From contig FR902140.1 in NCBI GenBank assembly GCA_000437895.1, positions 1,798-54,939 on the forward strand: DNA of 53,142 nucleotides. Reading direction: 5' to 3'. Shown piece after piece: positions 8,195 to 15,049 of this stretch (positions are counted from its first letter, which is position 1; each line of letters starts with the position of its first letter). A program made the translations under genes and the position numbers. The notes beneath the pieces were generated by a model. It was not told the DNA's origin, made no database searches, and was given only the letters and a program-made list of their open reading frames with translations. This DNA comes from Clostridium sp. CAG:914 (lineage in GTDB: Bacteria; Bacillota_I; Bacilli_A; RF39; UBA660).

Positions 8195-8980
8195 ATGGAA
8201 ATAATTAAAAGCTTTATTTATGGTATAATTAGTACTTTTTCAAAAAATTCAAATATGTTAATTATTACACTTATTTTATTGATTTTTTATATATTGATGA
8301 AAATATATTATCCGAAGTTTAGAGGATTTATGGGAGAATTTTGGGTAAGAATTGAGCTAAATAAATTACCTAAAGATAAATATATAGTTTTTAATGATAT
8401 AATGATTAAAAATGAAAAAGGCACTCATCAAATAGACCATATCGTCTTATCTAATTATGGAATTTTTGTTATAGAAATGAAAAATTACTATGGTCTAATA
8501 AAAGGAAAAGAATATGATAATAAATGGTGTCAATACTTAGGGAAAAACAAAAATTATTTTCTAAATCCTATTCATCAAAATTATGGACATATTAAAACTT
8601 TATCAGAGTTATTAAATATTCCAGAAGATAAATTTATATCTATAATTTGTTTTTCTAATCAAGCAAAAGTTGTTGTTGATTGTAAAAATCCAGTAGTTAA
8701 AGTTGATTATCTAATAAATGAAATTAAAAAATATAAAAAAGAGGATATAGATATAAATATTAAAAATATTGAAAACGTGATTATGTCTAATAATATTGTT
8801 GATGATAAAATAAGAAAACAACATGTCAAAAATATTCACAATCAAATAAAGGCAAATGATGAATTAGTTAATAATATGATTTGTCCAAAATGTAATAGTA
8901 AATTGGTTGAAAAGAATGGAAAATATGGAAAGTTTATAGGATGCTCAAATTTTCCAAAATGCAATTATATAAAGAAATAA
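8195..8980 (+). CDS. NERD-domain protein with membrane anchor and topoisomerase-type zinc finger
   Basis: A 261-residue protein. A membrane segment (about 21-37) is followed by a NERD (nuclease-related) domain with the PD-(D/E)xK-like residues D81 (in HQIDH), E94 and K96 (in IEMKN). The C-terminal finger has C230, C233, C250 and C256, matching the zf-C4 topoisomerase type (GCSNFPKC). NERD domains are predicted nucleases or nucleic-acid-binding modules; the real substrate is unknown. The finger suggests single-stranded DNA binding. It ends only about 20 bases before the element's right end and could be a cargo defence or DNA-processing gene, but that is inference. Confidence 0.85.
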   Translation: MEIIKSFIYGIISTFSKNSNMLIITLILLIFYILMKIYYPKFRGFMGEFWVRIELNKLPKDKYIVFNDIMIKNEKGTHQIDHIVLSNYGIFVIEMKNYYGLIKGKEYDNKWCQYLGKNKNYFLNPIHQNYGHIKTLSELLNIPEDKFISIICFSNQAKVVVDCKNPVVKVDYLINEIKKYKKEDIDINIKNIENVIMSNNIVDDKIRKQHVKNIHNQIKANDELVNNMICPKCNSKLVEKNGKYGKFIGCSNFPKCNYIKK

Positions 8981-8989
8981 GTATAACAA

Positions 8990-9013
8990 AAAAGGGCAAG
9001 GACATGTTTGCCC
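8990..9013. other. attR: right junction of the integrated element
   Basis: AAAAGGGCAA (8990-8999) is the right-end arm of the element, followed by GG and the shared core ACATG (9002-9006). TTGCCC (9008-9013) already belongs to the host coat-like gene. GGGCAA and TTGCCC flank the core here too, so attR itself is partly palindromic. Confidence 0.8.
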
Positions 9014-9134
9014 AATAAATACTAGAATAATAAATAATCATATATTTAGACATACTTATCAACCAAGATACACTTGTAGTGAAGAAAATGTCGTTACAAA
9101 TCAACAATGTGGATCTTGTTGCCAATTTAGATAA
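9006..9134 (+). pseudogene. CotD-like spore-coat protein gene, 3' part, separated from its start by the element
   Basis: No start codon or ribosome binding site stands at the beginning, but the frame is open for 42 codons and reads VCPINTRIINNHIFRHTY, then QPRYTC...CGSCCQFR and TAA at 9132-9134. The NHxFxHxY pattern matches the core of CotD coat proteins, and Cys-rich ends are common in coat proteins. It continues the 5' part in the same frame: codon 71 (CAT, 2638-2640) joins to GTT (9006-9008). The coat gene's natural terminator follows directly. As it stands here this half cannot be translated on its own. Confidence 0.8.
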
Positions 9135-9139
9135 TATTT

Positions 9140-9191
9140 AAGACTAGCAATGTCTCCTTAATTGAGAATATAAAATATGCTAGTCTTTTTT
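9140..9191 (+). terminator. Terminator of the interrupted coat-like gene
   Basis: AAGACTAGCA (9140-9149) pairs with TGCTAGTCTT (9178-9187), with an inner TCTC/GAGA pairing and a T-run. It follows the 3' half of the split gene. Confidence 0.75.
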
Positions 9192-9200
9192 ATTATGATA

Positions 9201-9209
9201 TGTTATAAT
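9201..9209 (+). promoter_or_regulatory. Extended -10 promoter for the nucleoside phosphorylase
   Basis: TG-T-TATAAT (TG 9201-9202, TATAAT 9204-9209), about 42 bases before the start codon. No clear -35. Confidence 0.5.
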
Positions 9210-9250
9210 AACTACAAGAAAACAATATTCTTATATAAAGGAGGCGTGAG

Positions 9251-10018
9251 ATGATATTATTTAGTAAAGAAGAAGGGTTTATCAAACCTAGAGGAATACA
9301 TTTTAAAGAAGAACAAGATGTTAATATTAAATTACCAGAGGTAGCTATTGGTGTATTTTCTAGACATTTATTTGAAGATATTGTCCAAAAATTTAGTTGT
9401 AAAGAAGTAGGATACATAAGTTGTGCCAATTTAGAAAGAAATATTTATATTTTAAAATACAAAGAAAAAGAATTTACCTTCTTTATGGCTGGGGTTAGTG
9501 GACCTTGGATTAGCGGTGATTTAGAAGAATTACATGCTTGCGGTGTAAAAAAGTTTATTATATTTGGTAATTGTGGCGTACTAGATAATACTATAAATGA
9601 TTGTTCTATAATTATTCCAAGAAAAGCTTTTAGAGATGAAGGAACTAGTTATCACTATTTACCTGAAGGAGATAGTGTATTATTAAATAAAAAATATGTT
9701 CCTGAATTTAAAGAAGTACTAAAAGAATTTGATTTTGATTATAGAGAAGGTTATACATGGACAACAGATGCTTTTTATAGAGAAACGAGAGAAAAAATAC
9801 AATATTTTAAATCAAAGGGAGCTGTATGTGTAGAAATGGAAGGGGCTACTATAGGAGCAGTAAGTGAAAAATTGGGTATAGATGCGTTTACTTTTTATTA
9901 TGCCGGAGATAATTTAGATGCAACCCAATGGGATGAGAGAAGTCTCAAAGGACTGGTTAACTTTGATAAAAAGAAAGAAGTGGCATTATTAGCTTTTGAA
10001 CTAGCACTAAGAATATAG
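9251..10018 (+). CDS. Nucleoside phosphorylase (PNP/uridine phosphorylase family)
   Basis: A 255-residue cytoplasmic enzyme that should split nucleosides with phosphate into base and ribose-1-phosphate, in nucleoside salvage. Family marks are the GNCG phosphate/base-pocket segment (106-109) and EMEG at 195-198, the ribose-binding Met-Glu motif shared by PNP and uridine phosphorylases. AAAGGAGG sets the start. The sequence lacks clear features for choosing between purine and uridine substrates; the overall look is nearer the uridine phosphorylase/PNP-I branch. It is monocistronic, between the coat-gene terminator and a TetR gene on the other strand. Confidence 0.85.
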   Translation: MILFSKEEGFIKPRGIHFKEEQDVNIKLPEVAIGVFSRHLFEDIVQKFSCKEVGYISCANLERNIYILKYKEKEFTFFMAGVSGPWISGDLEELHACGVKKFIIFGNCGVLDNTINDCSIIIPRKAFRDEGTSYHYLPEGDSVLLNKKYVPEFKEVLKEFDFDYREGYTWTTDAFYRETREKIQYFKSKGAVCVEMEGATIGAVSEKLGIDAFTFYYAGDNLDATQWDERSLKGLVNFDKKKEVALLAFELALRI

Positions 10019-10112
10019 AAGTTAAATGTTTTAGAAAGAGATGAATTTTTATGAAAGTATTAACCATAGAGAAACCATGAACTATATTAATCATAGATGG
10101 ATATAAAAAAAT

Positions 10113-10135
10113 AACCTATTATAGGTTTTTTTCTT
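10113..10135. terminator. Bidirectional terminator between the phosphorylase and tetR
   Basis: AACCTAT (10113-10119) and ATAGGTT (10121-10127) form an inverted repeat flanked by A-run and T-run. It overlaps the stop codon of the minus-strand tetR. Confidence 0.65.
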
Positions 10136-10643
10136 TTGGATAAAGTTTATCAACAAAAATTTTACTTATCGTAGCAGAATTTTCTTTTAATCCCTTATTT
10201 ATCCATGCTTTACCAACATTATATAAAGCACCACTCAAAATATAAAGCCTGTATTCTGATTTTAGTTCTTCTTTATAATTTGGATAAAAAATAGTTATAT
10301 ATTCATTTATTTTATTTTGAACAATACTAGATAAGTTACACTTTTGAAGAGTTTTAATAAGTTCTTGATGTTCATAAAATAAATCAAAAGCAGATTTTAC
10401 TAAACTATAAGAGTCATTTTTATCAATTTTTTCTCTAATCTTTTTATATTCTTCGATTATGCCAGTCACATAATCATCTAAAATATCCTCTTTATAACAA
10501 TAGTATCTATAATATGTCATTCTTGATACTCCAGCTTTCTGTGTTATCTCCGTTATAGTTATATCCTTAAAATCTTTCTCTTTCATTAAATTAAGTAGTG
10601 CTTCAGCCAAATATCCTTTAATTAATTCATTATTTTTTTTCAA
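10119..10643 (-). CDS. TetR/AcrR-family transcriptional regulator
   Basis: A helix-turn-helix repressor of about 174 residues. The N-terminal HTH reads DFKDITITEITQKAGVSRM, then TYYRYYCYKEDIL, typical of TetR proteins; the C-terminal half is an all-helical ligand and dimerisation domain. I place the start at the TTG at 10643, because AAGGAG lies 9 bases upstream of it. The in-frame ATG at 10652 would abut the Shine-Dalgarno sequence with no spacer, and the ATG at 10667 lies upstream of it. It is divergent from an acyl-CoA synthetase with a 20-bp palindrome between them, so it probably controls that gene and itself in response to a fatty-acid-type ligand (inference). Confidence 0.88.
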   Translation of the reverse strand: MKKNNELIKGYLAEALLNLMKEKDFKDITITEITQKAGVSRMTYYRYYCYKEDILDDYVTGIIEEYKKIREKIDKNDSYSLVKSAFDLFYEHQELIKTLQKCNLSSIVQNKINEYITIFYPNYKEELKSEYRLYILSGALYNVGKAWINKGLKENSATISKIFVDKLYPKEKNL

Positions 10644-10699
10644 ACAAAACATCTCCTTTTGTAACATTATAATTTATTAGGTGGCTAACATTCATAAAC

Positions 10700-10719
10700 T
10701 ATGTTACAATTGTAACATA
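10700..10719. promoter_or_regulatory. Probable TetR operator (20-bp perfect palindrome)
   Basis: TATGTTACAATTGTAACATA is a perfect palindrome in the divergent region. Half-site copies (TGTTAC or GTAACA) recur at 10661-10666 near the tetR start and at 10744-10749 on the other side, which suggests several operator contacts. Confidence 0.7.
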
Positions 10720-10795
10720 TATTGTAAAGAAAGGAAAGGTTTTTGTTACATATATATAATTAATATATATATTTGCAACATAAAATTAGTATATT

Positions 10796-12505
10796 ATGGG
10801 TATTGTAAATGAATATATAACAAAATTAATTAATAAAATAAGACCAAGTGAAACAGACAAACCTTGGTTAAAAAATTATGAAAAAATGGTAAATCACTTA
10901 GATTACTACAATGGTAGCCTATATGATTATGTAAAGGATACAGCTCAAAAGTATCCAGATAATACAGCATGTACATATTATGGAAAAACTTTCACATACA
11001 AGAAGTTTATTAAGATGGTAGATAAAGTGGCTGAATCTTTAAGTCAATTTAATATAGTGGAAAATGAATGTGTTACTATATGTATGCCAAACACTCCAGA
11101 AGCAATATTTTTAGTTTATGCTATAAATAAAATTGGTGCCATTGCAAACATTGTTCATCCACTAGGTAGTAGGCTAGATATCGAAAGAGCATTAGAAGAA
11201 ACAAATAGTCAAATTATTTTCTTCACAGATGTAACTATGTCAAAAATTATAGATATCAAAGTAAAGAATGCTGTATTTGTTCCAGTTAGCAATAGCTTAA
11301 CTGGCATCAAAAAAATGGTATATAATTCTATAAATTCAATAAATTTCTCTTTAAAAGATAATATGATATCTTGGGATGACTTTTTAAATAAAAAACAATT
11401 ACATGCAAATTATGTAATGAGGTCATGCGATGAACCGGCTGCAATTATATATAGCGGTGGAACTACCGGAAAATGTAAAGGAATAATTTTATCAAATAAG
11501 AATTTTAATGCTATGGCAAGACAAACAAGTTTTGTTTGTGAATATATTAAGCCAGGAAACTCTGTTTTAGCAGCGTTACCTATATTCCATGTCTTTGGTT
11601 TAGCTTTATGTGTTCATTCTTGTTTGGTAGCAGGTATGAATTGTATACTTGTACCAAAACTTGATACTAAACATATAAATAAAGAACTAAAAAAATATAA
11701 ACCAACAGTATTTACAGCTGTTCCATCTCTTTTAAATATGATTTTAAATGATAAAGATCCCGGAAAACATGGCTTTAGTAATACCAAAGTTGTAGTATGT
11801 GGAGGAGATTATTTACCTAATGAAACGAGAATAAAAACAGAAAAATATTTTAAAGAACATGGTAGTGATCTAAAAGTCTTAGTGGGATACGGACTATCTG
11901 AAGTAACTGGTTTCTGTTGTTGTACAGCTATGATGGATTCTGAGTTGGATTCAATAGGTATTCCTAATCCAGATAATGATATTAAAATATTTGAACCTAA
12001 TACAGATGTCGAACTTCCAATCGGAGAAATCGGAGAAATATGTATAAGTGGACCTACACTAATGATGGGGTATATTAATGAAGAAGGAGAAACAGCTAGT
12101 ACTTTAGTGAGACATAGTGATGACAAGATATGGCTTCATTCAGGAGACTTGGGATACATGAGCAAAAAAGGAGCTGTCTATTATACTTCAAGAATTAAAC
12201 GAATGATTATAAGTAATGGTTATAATATTTATCCAAATGAATTAGAAGAAATAATTAATAAATGTGAATATGTTGATATATCAACAGTTGTTGGCATTCC
12301 ACATAAAATCAAGGGATATGTTCCAAAAGCTGTTATAGTACTAAAAAAAGGTGTAGAAAATACAGCCACTGTTAGACAAGAAATAAAAAAATATTGTATG
12401 CAAAATATTGCTAAATATGCACAACCTTACGATTATGAATATAGAGATAATTTACCAAAAACAGCTGTTGGAAAGATTGCATATAGAGATTTAGAAAAGA
12501 AATAA
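10796..12505 (+). CDS. Acyl-CoA synthetase (AMP-binding ligase family)
   Basis: An ATP-dependent acid:CoA ligase that makes an acyl-adenylate and then the CoA thioester; 569 residues. Core motifs are SGGTTGKCKG starting at S220 (P-loop), YGLSE (365-369), SGD with D451 (ribose contact), the IKRMIISNG hinge, and catalytic Lys560 in KTAVGKIAYR. The overall form suggests a medium- or long-chain fatty acid or aromatic acid substrate. No Shine-Dalgarno sequence is visible and TAAAAT (10781-10786) stands 9 bases before ATG, so the mRNA may be leaderless or nearly so. It is divergent from tetR, which presumably regulates it. Confidence 0.9.
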   Translation: MGIVNEYITKLINKIRPSETDKPWLKNYEKMVNHLDYYNGSLYDYVKDTAQKYPDNTACTYYGKTFTYKKFIKMVDKVAESLSQFNIVENECVTICMPNTPEAIFLVYAINKIGAIANIVHPLGSRLDIERALEETNSQIIFFTDVTMSKIIDIKVKNAVFVPVSNSLTGIKKMVYNSINSINFSLKDNMISWDDFLNKKQLHANYVMRSCDEPAAIIYSGGTTGKCKGIILSNKNFNAMARQTSFVCEYIKPGNSVLAALPIFHVFGLALCVHSCLVAGMNCILVPKLDTKHINKELKKYKPTVFTAVPSLLNMILNDKDPGKHGFSNTKVVVCGGDYLPNETRIKTEKYFKEHGSDLKVLVGYGLSEVTGFCCCTAMMDSELDSIGIPNPDNDIKIFEPNTDVELPIGEIGEICISGPTLMMGYINEEGETASTLVRHSDDKIWLHSGDLGYMSKKGAVYYTSRIKRMIISNGYNIYPNELEEIINKCEYVDISTVVGIPHKIKGYVPKAVIVLKKGVENTATVRQEIKKYCMQNIAKYAQPYDYEYRDNLPKTAVGKIAYRDLEKK

Positions 12506-12559
12506 ACAAGGAATAGATTAATTAATAATTATTTGGTATTATTTAATCAGGAGGGTTTT

Positions 12560-13069
12560 ATGAGATATATTGATTTTGATGGTGTTATCTTAGACACAGA
12601 GGATCATTTGTTTTATGATTGGTATAAGATACCTAATTATCATGAATTAACAGAAGAAGATAAAATAAGACATGTTCAATGTGCTAATTGGTATAAAATA
12701 CTTCATGAGTCTAATTTTATTAATGATTCTTTGTATATTTTAAAACATATGGATACAAAAAATAATGCTATCTTAACAAAGATTCATTCTTTAGAAAATG
12801 AAGGATACGAGAAAATTAGGTTTTTAAGAGAAAAGGGTATTAAACAAAATATATTTATTGTTCCTTATTTAGCTAAAAAAACAGATGTCGTTTCTGCTTT
12901 TGGAAATATTTTAGTTGATGACTGTTTAGCAAATTTAGATGATTGGACTTTAAACAGGGGATATCCAATGTTTTTTAATAAAAAAGAAAACGACATAGAT
13001 AGTTGGGGGCAATATAATCATAAGGGATATCAAAGAGTATTAAGAATTAATGAAGAGATAAAAAAATAA
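12560..13069 (+). CDS. HAD-family phosphatase (5'-nucleotidase-like)
   Basis: A 169-residue hydrolase. Motif I is DFDG (D5, D7), motif II probably T73, a Lys near 106-107 is motif III, and motif IV is VDDC (D120/D121), followed by NLDDW. This layout resembles the NT5C/YqfW-like group of HAD phosphatases, so a small phosphate ester or nucleotide is the likely substrate. The start at 12560 is fixed by CAGGAGGG (12549-12556); an upstream in-frame codon at 12533 would place the ribosome binding site inside the gene. It is a single-gene unit. Confidence 0.8.
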   Translation: MRYIDFDGVILDTEDHLFYDWYKIPNYHELTEEDKIRHVQCANWYKILHESNFINDSLYILKHMDTKNNAILTKIHSLENEGYEKIRFLREKGIKQNIFIVPYLAKKTDVVSAFGNILVDDCLANLDDWTLNRGYPMFFNKKENDIDSWGQYNHKGYQRVLRINEEIKK

Positions 13070-13080
13070 TCTCTTTTTGT
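13054..13080 (+). terminator. Weak terminator overlapping the HAD gene stop
   Basis: AGAGAT (13054-13059) pairs with ATCTCT (13069-13074), followed by TTTTG and further T-rich DNA. Confidence 0.5.
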
Positions 13081-13113
13081 TTTTGTTTTTCTATATAAAT
13101 ATATATAAAATTA

Positions 13114-13122
13114 TGGTATAAT
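13114..13122 (+). promoter_or_regulatory. Extended -10 promoter for the lipid kinase operon
   Basis: TG-G-TATAAT (TG 13114-13115, TATAAT 13117-13122), 22 bases before the start. Confidence 0.55.
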
Positions 13123-13144
13123 TTAAACAACGGATGGTGAGTAT

Positions 13145-14071
13145 ATGAAAAAATGTATTTTAATTTATAATCCTAAAAGTGGTAAAAAAGAAAGAAAAAA
13201 ACACCTACCTAAAATGAAAGAAATTATAGAGGAGAAAGGATATTCTTGTGATATAATATTTACAGAATATCATGGTCACGCTACAGAAATTATGTCATCT
13301 CTAGAAGAAGATGTTGATTTAGTTATATCAGCTGGAGGAGATGGTACTTTCAATGAAGTAATGACCGGAAATATCAAAAGAAAAAAAAGATTACTACTTG
13401 CTCACTTACCTGTTGGTACAACAAATGATGTTGGAGCCATGATGGGCTATGGAAAAAATATTATTGAAAATTTAAAAATGACCCTTAACGGAGTTAAGAA
13501 AAAAATGGATATATGTACAATTAATGATAATCCTTTTGTGTATGTATCAACAATTGGTAAATTTGCCGATGTTCCATATGAAACACCAAGAGATATGAAA
13601 AAAAAGTTTGGGTATTTGGCTTATTTAGTACAAGGAATTAAAGCCTTTAATAGAAAAACATCATTAATGGATCTTACATTTGAAATAAATGGAGAAAAAC
13701 ATAGAGGACTATATTCATTTATAATTATATCTAGTGCCAATAGAATAGCAGGTATTAATGACTTTTATAAAGATGTTAAATTAGATGATGATAAATATGA
13801 AGTATTACTTTGTAGCATTGCCAAGAAAAAAGATATCATTAAAAGTTTATATTTTCTTGCTTTATATGGTGCCGAAAAAGTACCAGGTTTTGAATTTTAC
13901 AAAACTAATAATTTCAAAATGAAATTTGCTGATGTTCCCAAGAAAGATTGGTGTGTTGATGGAGAAAAGTTAGACTCCAAAGCATTAACATATGAAATTA
14001 AAAATATTAACAATGTTGAAGTGTTATTACCAAAAAAGAATATAAATAAATTATTTATTAACAAGGATTAA
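13145..14071 (+). CDS. Diacylglycerol/lipid kinase family protein (DagK/YegS type)
   Basis: A soluble lipid kinase of 308 residues that phosphorylates diacylglycerol or a related lipid, returning it to phospholipid synthesis. It shows the NPKSG start, GGDGT (64-68, ATP site) and PVGTTND (89-95). Gram-positive bacteria need such a kinase to recycle the diacylglycerol released by LtaS when it builds lipoteichoic acid; two LtaS-like genes occur at 42.8-46.8 kb, which fits that role. It heads an operon with yidD (2-base gap) and a deaminase (3-base gap). Confidence 0.9.
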   Translation: MKKCILIYNPKSGKKERKKHLPKMKEIIEEKGYSCDIIFTEYHGHATEIMSSLEEDVDLVISAGGDGTFNEVMTGNIKRKKRLLLAHLPVGTTNDVGAMMGYGKNIIENLKMTLNGVKKKMDICTINDNPFVYVSTIGKFADVPYETPRDMKKKFGYLAYLVQGIKAFNRKTSLMDLTFEINGEKHRGLYSFIIISSANRIAGINDFYKDVKLDDDKYEVLLCSIAKKKDIIKSLYFLALYGAEKVPGFEFYKTNNFKMKFADVPKKDWCVDGEKLDSKALTYEIKNINNVEVLLPKKNINKLFINKD

Positions 14072-14073
14072 AT

Positions 14074-14295
14074 ATGAAATACATTATTATAAAACTAATT
14101 AAAATATATCAACATATACCAGGACCATGGCATTCTTCTTGTAGACATTATCCAACCTGTTCAAACTATTTTATAGAATCAGTCCAAGAATATGGTGCCT
14201 TAAAAGGAAGTATAATGGGAATTAAAAGAATTTTAAAATGTAATCCATGGGGAACATATGGATATGACCCAGTACCAAAAGCAGAAAGGAAGTAA
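14074..14295 (+). CDS. yidD: Membrane protein insertion efficiency factor YidD
   Basis: A 73-residue family member whose known role is to help YidC insert inner-membrane proteins. An amphipathic N-terminus is followed by the signature PGPWHSSCRHYPTCSNYF with its conserved cysteines, then KGS...GIKRILKCNPWG...GYDPVP. Length and motif order match the family exactly. It usually neighbours rnpA/yidC; here it sits between a lipid kinase and a nucleotide deaminase in one tight operon. Confidence 0.95.
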   Translation: MKYIIIKLIKIYQHIPGPWHSSCRHYPTCSNYFIESVQEYGALKGSIMGIKRILKCNPWGTYGYDPVPKAERK

Positions 14296-14298
14296 TCA

Positions 14299-14787
14299 AT
14301 GAAAAAAAGAAATAATTATTTAACTTGGGATGAATACTTTATGAGCATAGCAAAATTATCTAGTATGCGTAGTAAAGATCCAAATACTCAAGTAGGAGCC
14401 TGCATAGTAGCAGCTGACAATAGAATACTATCTATTGGCTATAATGGAGCCCCAAATGGATATTCAGATGACAATTTTCCATGGGATAGAGAAGGAACTC
14501 CACTAGAAACAAAATATTTATTTGTATGCCATGCTGAAATGAATGCCATATTAAATTATCGAGGAAGTAGAAAAGATCTTGAAGGAGCAAAAATATATGT
14601 AGATTTATTTCCATGCAACGAATGTGCAAAATTAATTATTCAATCTGGAATAAAAGAAGTTTTGTATATATGTGATAAGTATGCTGATACTGACGGAGTT
14701 AAAGCTTCAAAGAACTTATTTGACACATGTGGCGTTAAATATAGAAAATTAAATTTTGAAGAAAAAGATATAAATATTAAAATTTAA
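14299..14787 (+). CDS. Deoxycytidylate (dCMP) deaminase, ComEB-like
   Basis: A zinc-dependent deaminase of 162 residues converting dCMP to dUMP, which feeds thymidylate synthesis. The zinc and catalytic residues are H78 and E80 in HAEMNAI and C106/C109 in PCNEC. Further family marks are SKDPNTQVGACIV and GYNGAPNG. A short spacer and GGAAG ribosome binding site follow yidD. It closes the lipid-kinase operon. A general CMP/dCMP deaminase is the only serious alternative. Confidence 0.9.
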   Translation: MKKRNNYLTWDEYFMSIAKLSSMRSKDPNTQVGACIVAADNRILSIGYNGAPNGYSDDNFPWDREGTPLETKYLFVCHAEMNAILNYRGSRKDLEGAKIYVDLFPCNECAKLIIQSGIKEVLYICDKYADTDGVKASKNLFDTCGVKYRKLNFEEKDINIKI

Positions 14788-14789
14788 TA

Positions 14790-14818
14790 TTGTAAAATAA
14801 AAAAAATTAGAGTATACT
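14790..14818 (+). promoter_or_regulatory. Promoter of tRNA-Arg
   Basis: TTGTAA (14790-14795), 17-bp spacer, TATACT (14813-14818), 24 bases before the mature tRNA. Confidence 0.65.
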
Positions 14819-14841
14819 ATAAGTACATTTCAAGTACTTAT

Positions 14842-14918
14842 GCGCTCATAGCTCAATTGGATAGAGCGTTTGGCTACGGACCAAAAGGTTTGGGGTTCGA
14901 CTCCCTATGGGCGCACCA
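14842..14918 (+). tRNA. tRNA-Arg (anticodon ACG)
   Basis: The acceptor stem is GCGCTCA with TGGGCGC and the anticodon stem is TTTGG/CCAAA. The loop CTACGGA gives ACG, which is read as ICG after deamination and decodes CGN arginine. The T loop is TTCGACT. CCA is encoded. The 77-nt length is normal. Confidence 0.95.
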
Positions 14919-14928
14919 TTTTGTATAT

Positions 14929-14953
14929 AACTTAGATTTTTCTAAGTTTTTTT
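14929..14953 (+). terminator. Terminator after tRNA-Arg
   Basis: AACTTAGA (14929-14936), TTTT loop, TCTAAGTT (14941-14948) and a T-run. Confidence 0.75.
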
Positions 14954-14963
14954 AGTATTTTAT

Positions 14964-14991
14964 TTGCATTATCATAATAATGTGATATAAT
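14964..14991 (+). promoter_or_regulatory. Promoter of the rimP-nusA-infB operon
   Basis: TTGCAT (14964-14969), 16-bp spacer, and an extended -10 TGA-TATAAT (TATAAT 14986-14991). Confidence 0.7.
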
Positions 14992-15005
14992 ATGTGTACT
15001 TGAAG

Positions 15006-15030
15006 AAGAGTGGCTTAATAATCCACTCTT
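15006..15030 (+). promoter_or_regulatory. Leader hairpin upstream of rimP (candidate attenuator)
   Basis: AAGAGTGG (15006-15013) pairs with CCACTCTT (15023-15030) in the 5' leader, just before the AAGGAGG site (15038-15044). A similar GAGTGG/CCACTC hairpin stands in front of rimP in other Bacilli as I recall. The T-run behind it is short, so an attenuator or mRNA-stability role is unproven. Confidence 0.5.
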
Positions 15031-15049
15031 TAATATTAAGGAGGTAAAT

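Larger units (their letters stand above)
2641..9005 (+). mobile_element. About 6.4-kb integrated element with a large serine recombinase, inserted in a CotD-like gene
   Basis: The element spans the two junctions that split the coat-like gene. All of its genes read on the plus strand: desulfoferrodoxin, P-type ATPase, a 45-residue ORF, serine recombinase, a decayed antirepressor-like gene, an unknown 122-residue protein and a NERD-domain protein. Two independent facts support the boundaries. Deleting the insert restores an uninterrupted coat-like reading frame, and joining the two element ends creates AAAAGGGCAA-(8 nt)-TTGCCCTTTT, the inverted-repeat geometry of a serine-integrase attP. No conjugation, replication or capsid genes are present, so it is either a small mobilisable island or a reduced prophage remnant. 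Coordinates are uncertain by the length of the 5-base core. Confidence 0.85.

Noticed and set aside
10041..10106. A 21-codon frame (MNFYESINHRETMNYINHRWI) after the nucleoside phosphorylase
   Set aside because: It is short, with a poor ribosome binding site and no similarity I recognise; probably a chance frame in AT-rich DNA.
10750..10771. A TA-repeat that looks like a second palindrome in the tetR intergenic region
   Set aside because: The arms are off register by one base and low complexity; it is not needed to explain regulation next to the perfect palindrome at 10700-10719.
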